From: Marisa cornuarietis
Lineage: Eukaryota; Mollusca; Gastropoda; Architaenioglossa; Ampullariidae
DNA: 64,000 nt
Reading direction: 5' to 3'
Assembly: GCA_004794655.1 (NCBI GenBank)
Contig: SMMW01000085.1
Location: 1 to 64,000 of the forward strand
Shown here: positions 59,476-64,000 of the stretch, one piece after another
Numbering within the stretch: position 1 is the first letter of the stretch
Layout: every line of letters begins with the position of its first letter
Translations under genes and position numbers: made by a program
The notes under the pieces: model-generated
What the model was told of the DNA's origin: nothing
What the model saw: the letters and a program-made list of their open reading frames with translations, nothing else
Databases searched by the model: none

Positions 59476-59779
59476 GAAAGTTATAATACAACTCATTCGC
59501 CGAAGGAATCTTACACGACACGTAAAGTTTGAGTAGATAAGGGACATTGATAAAGTGTCAGGTCATTCATTGTATGTGTCGCAGCAGCAGGTTTGTCTTA
59601 CCTGCTAGTGTCTCTAGGAGAGAAAAAAAACTCAAGGTTCAGCACTGGAACTTTTACATGAGGACGATGATAGTCGACACCTCTAAACTAAATCAACCCG
59701 TGGTGCAAAGTGCACAGGCACTGCAAAAATTTTACGACGCTGTGCATGAAGTATGAGGTGGTGGAGTAGTACAGAAAGA

Positions 59780-60118
59780 TGAGTCGCCCATCTTCATTAC
59801 CAAGGACGTGGGCTTACAAGAAGAGAAAACATATGCCCTGCAGTGGAAGACACAAACAAGAAGCGCACTGGAGCCAGGGCCTTCAAAAACGCGGCACCCA
59901 AGCTGTGGAATGCTCTGCCATCGTCATTGTCCACCATCACCTCACCAACCACGTTTCGAAAAAGACTGAAGACCCATCTGTTTATTTAAGACGGACTTAA
60001 ACTTAAACAACCAAGCAACACTTCTGTCTTTATTTTTTACTTTCCTGGTGTTTTATCTATTTATTTACTTTATTTTTTTTTGTTTGCTGCGCAATGAGCA
60101 TTCTTCCGAATGCATGAT

Positions 60119-60160
<42 letters not shown>
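59780..60160 (+). pseudogene. L2-like LINE C-terminus and 3' end with (CAT)n tail
   Basis: Plus-strand translation near 59860-59985 gives GARAFKNAAPKLWNALPSSL and TFRKRLKTHLFI followed by a stop. This is the characteristic end of L2/CR1-like RT proteins (APRLWN.LP......F+..LKT.LF). The 3' UTR has GCGCAATGAGCATTC, related to the GCGCTAAGAGCATGC of the tails at 34855 and 36330, and ends in a perfect (CAT)n run (60121-60160). The 5' truncation is typical of LINE insertions. Confidence 0.8.
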
Positions 60161-63100
60161 GCCATGTGTATTATTGCCTTAAATGTCTTATAAAAAGTCC
60201 CTAGCGTTTGCCTTTAATGAATGGCATTCACTAAGATTGTAACTTCGCAATTGATGACCAAAGAAAAGGGGGAATGGAGGAGTTTCCAACAAATACGATT
60301 CTGTCGCTGGTTTGCAATCAATAACAAAGCAAATGTTTAAAACAAATACACGTTTGTTGCTGGTAATTAAAACCCCACGGGCGAACGGCAGAGAAGTCGA
60401 TTGGGGTGGATGATAGAATTGCCTCCCAGGTACTGTTTACCTTTGTTTACAGTCTCCAAACTCGAGAGTGTGAAGCAACGTATCCTCTCCACTGAGTGTT
60501 CGTGCGGTACTCTGCGTGATCTCTGCAAACCTTTTCACTGGCTGCACGACGACTCGTGCCTGTTAAACCGTGCCGCAACGCTGGGGCCTCAGGGACCATC
60601 TATAGGACTGCCATCGGCAGGGAAGCTGATGTCGGATGTCGACCTATAGGGTCCAGGGAGGGACGGCGGCAAGCTATTACACCTGCCCAGCAGTAAGTCG
60701 CCGTCTGTCGGCGCTACCTGCTGCGCGGTTTCCCCTCTGCGTGTACTCGTGTTTGTAGTGTGGGTATCATTGTGTTTACCTTGGGATCTGCTGCAGCAGG
60801 CTGATCATGCGCGTGTGTGACGTAATACCCTACAGTCATGCGAGGACCTGCTGTGTGTCCGTAAAAGGCTCTCGGGTTTCTTTGTTCAGACTTCGTTTCT
60901 CTCCAAACAACGTCGGGAGCAGAAGGGCTCTCTGCAGGCCGCCAGACGCCTGCGCAGAAATGGTATAGTTTCCGTCCACTGGCATATCGTAAGATAGGAG
61001 GGGAGGTGGGAGAAAATCTAGGACGACAACAATTTGTCTCTGTGGTCGATGCAAAGAAATAACACGTGCACAGAACGCTGAATATAGAGTGTGACTAGTT
61101 GTTCAATGTACACGATTGGTGGCGACTCACAATTGGCAAGCTTGCGCTTTCATCATCAGAAAAAAAAGAAAAAAAACCCCACTTCCTTCTATTCGAGGAG
61201 GTGGATAAGATTCGGTATAATATTGACGTAAACTACGAGATGCCACAAACAGGAGAAGTGTCGCCTGACAGAACAGCGCCGAACCAGACAAAGCGATATT
61301 GAGTGAAGATATTCAAGCCGCCTGATTGCCCAGCTTGGCTTACGGGCGTCGTGAAGATATATTGATCTGGGGCATTATCAACCTTTTCTCTCCCTCATTT
61401 ATTTTTTTTAGAAGAATTTCTGAAACAGGGTTAAAAAATTTAATTTATACGAGCATTTATACATTTTGACGCTGAGCTAGACATGGCCTTTTCCATTAGA
61501 AGATTGAAGCAACCTAAACATGGAGGAGTAGCTAGGGAAACACAACAGGAGCTTGTCGTGTCTGATATGAAATACACTGCGGAAAGAGGATAGAGGAATG
61601 AAACTAAAAAAAAGCTCGTAAGAAAAGTTTTTGTCTGAAGATTTTATTTAGTACTGAAATGACATTTTTTTCGAAGGGTTTACGTTCAAGAGTAAACGCG
61701 CCCTTTTTAGTGAGGTGGCGGGCGATAAAGACAGATTTTTAAAAAATAAGAGAAACAGCATCATCTGAGATTTTCGCGGCCCTCACAATAAGAGTGTAGG
61801 AACAGACATCTTGTCTGCATTTCTCTTTGTTAAAGAGTCGACATCTGGGAGGCGAAGGCTTTGGCTTCTTCGCAGCCCTTATAGATGCTTCTTCTGGTGG
61901 ATTCTTGCAGGAAGCGATGAGAACAATTACCATCAGACAGAGAGAGAAACCACCACGACTTTTCATTTTAATTTTCTTTCTTTCTATTTTGCAAAAAACA
62001 CATCACACCGTTTTACATCTTTCACTTCCACTCTCCTTTAAAAGTCTTTCCTAATCGTCGTCTTGATGTTAGATGCACACTAACGCAGGCTCGACAGGTG
62101 CACATAATATTTTGGGTCTCCTTACAGTGCATTTTTAATTGGTAATAGTGGTTGTAGAATTGATGGCTGTGCCAGCGGTGGGGATGTTGTTACTGGTGGT
62201 AAAGCGGGAAAGCTGCGTAAACCACAACCCTTTTATGCAAACGCCGGCAGTCATTGGAAGTACAACTCCGCATTAACTGAGACAAATGAAGTTCAAAAGA
62301 CTTTGTGAACTGTGAGGTGGTGGTGTGGCGAGGCCAGTGATGGAAAAGAGTGCATCAGTTGCAGCATCACACCAGTCCAGAGAGCAAAAAAACATTTATC
62401 TCCTCACATTATGCTTTCGGCGCCACGTGCGAACCCGTTGCATCTGGACGCAAACTGCGTCGGGCGGAACACCAGTCCTTTGAAGAGCGGCGTGGGGCCA
62501 CGGTAGCTCAGAGGGGGGGAGGGTTGCTGATGGAACCATTAACGAAGTACTGGCTGGCGCACTACTGGGGACTAGTCGGTAAAGGAGCTTGGGGAGGTGA
62601 GGGGAAGGAGAGATGCTGTGGTATCAAAAGGGATGAGGGAAAGTGGGGAAGCCTGCCTGCTTGATTGCGTTTGTCTTTCTGCCTGATTACGTTTGTCTGT
62701 CGGTTGGCTCCTTCTTCCAATGGATATGAAATTTGATTTCTGGCGTCGCCTGGGCTCAGGCGAGACGTTTAGCCAGCCGAGCGCGCGAAGAAATCGTGTC
62801 GCGGCGCTCACGATCACGTGGTTTGTACCAGTTCCAGGCCCTGCTTGTCCTGACTTCTTGGTGCGCCGTTGATTGACCCCATTCCGCGACCCCAAGTCGA
62901 CTTCCTCGTGGATGGCAATACCGTCACGCAAAGAGCCGCTCGGGGCCTGTTAAAGTGGGAAGTAAACATCTAGAAAAAGTGCCCAAGCCCCGCTTTCAAT
63001 CATGAATGACTGGTGACCTCACAGTCATGGCGGTGTAACCCCGGCACAATCCAGTAATCTGTCGTCGTTGCTCAATCATCTGTCATTTCTTTTATACAGA

Positions 63101-64000
63101 TCTAGCATGGTTTAAAGTTCGCAAGAAGTTAGGAAAGTTTGCGATGAAGTTCCAGTTACTAGAAAGAGGGAAGGGGGGACTTCAAGTAGATTCTGTTTCG
63201 AAACCACAGTGGAGACGAGTGCTTGAATGCGATGCGATGAAATTCAGCTGAAATAAGGAGCCGGAGTGGTAACAAAGAGTGTGATCACAACTCACAGTGA
63301 AAGATACACACATATGAAATGGAGCGGCGCATTTATCTAGTCAGATGCTGAATAATTCACATCATTTCAATGTCTCGGGGAGAGAAGGAGATGAGGGGCA
63401 AAGGAAGAAGAAAAGGGGAGACGCGCAGCGCGAGCTGAGGACTTGTCACTGAGCGAGGAGCACGGGAAGAGGAGTAAACTCGTTACGTGCATGCTTTCCT
63501 CTCAGATTTGCAGCGGAGTTGAAGTCAAGCGCGATCAGACCAGCTTGCAGGCACGTCTACCTGACACAGTGTAAACACAGGTAGAATTTGTAAACAGTGC
63601 CTGCAGTTTCTTGCACAGCTTTCGTGACATTGTGCTACTACACCTGCTAATTTAAAAAGAAAAAACTTTTTCTGTGATCGAGAAAAGGATGCTGGAGGTT
63701 TCGGAGGTACAGACTAGTTCTGCTTACAAAAAACAAACAAACAAACAAAAATAAAACACGAAAGGAAAAGAGTGGAGGGAAGAAGTGACAGATACATCGA
63801 GTGTAATCCTTGTTAACCATGGCATAAAATTAAAGTGTGTAGTCTATATTACCGTGACATAAGAGAGCAATGTTCTATTTGTGTCGTGAAGGTACTCGAG
63901 CTTCTGTGTCCTAATGCTTACTGACGAGATAAAAAAAGGTGTAACTACCACTTTGAGTGTAGAGGTCTATTTAGCAGAAACTGAACTTAACCTTTATCCC
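60161..64000. other. No supported gene to the window end
   Basis: Only short frames occur. GC-rich patches lie at 60480-60830 and 62480-62940. A purine-rich, CpG-containing zone at 63360-63620 could be a promoter or 5' UTR (several GCGC motifs and a possible donor, ACACAG|GTAGAA, near 63580), but no first coding exon could be confirmed. A stretch near 62500 (GGGGCCACGGTAGCTCAGAGG) resembles a tRNA head but is not followed by a B-box. Confidence 0.4.

Noticed and set aside
12044..60160. CRISPR arrays, bacterial operons or riboswitches
   Set aside because: The window is eukaryotic. Repeats are microsatellites, tandem duplications or dispersed elements, without regular spacers.
62497..62545. 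tRNA-like head GGGGCCACGGTAGCTCAGAGG
   Set aside because: The expected B-box about 35 bases downstream is absent.

Overview
The window looks like animal (metazoan) nuclear DNA: spliced genes with GT/AG introns, long non-coding stretches, CA/GT and CAT microsatellites, tRNA-derived SINEs, several families of non-LTR retrotransposon relics and nonautonomous DNA transposons. The repeat flavour suggests a mollusc, perhaps a gastropod, but that assignment is inference from memory of such repeats.

Region 1 (0.7-5.4 kb) is a rearranged repeat block. Two diverged inverted arms of about 0.9-1.0 kb (690-1712 and 4490-5360) enclose a SINE, a degenerate telomere-like array (CCCTAA-type, 2015-2785) and two decayed LINE fragments. 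Region 2 (5.6-11.0 kb, minus strand) holds the one gene I could reconstruct almost completely. Thirteen exons with compatible phases give about 376 codons. The protein has an HMG-box-like N-terminus, a Glu/Leu-rich probable coiled coil, a run of three near-identical 13-residue repeats, a basic linker and a C-terminal Trp/Arg-rich domain. The 13-residue repeats come from three copies of a 39-nt phase-2/2 exon, each inside a 506-bp tandem repeat unit. This is a clean case of a protein repeat growing by exon duplication and is the main discovery here. Immediately upstream (11.2-12.0 kb) a second tandem duplication doubles a promoter-like block with an inverted CCAAT, a TGACGTAG and a perfect GTCACGTGAC palindrome.

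Region 3 (12-54 kb) is mostly non-coding. It contains possible terminal exons at 14.7-15.0 kb (minus), a decayed THAP zinc-finger relic at 24.24 kb, four copies of one tRNA-SINE family and two of another, LINE 3' tails, a 721-bp hAT-like element with a perfect 8-bp target duplication (45.47-46.19 kb) and a TTAA-flanked candidate element (47.9-48.6 kb). Region 4 (54-60.2 kb) is a LINE graveyard: a 2.6-kb minus-strand element (endonuclease, RT, RNase H) with a mutated RT active site, smaller fragments in both orientations, a foldback element and an L2-like tail. From 60.2 kb to the end I see no gene I can support.

Functional names rest on reading motifs by eye. No database search was possible, and splice sites were chosen by consensus and phase agreement.
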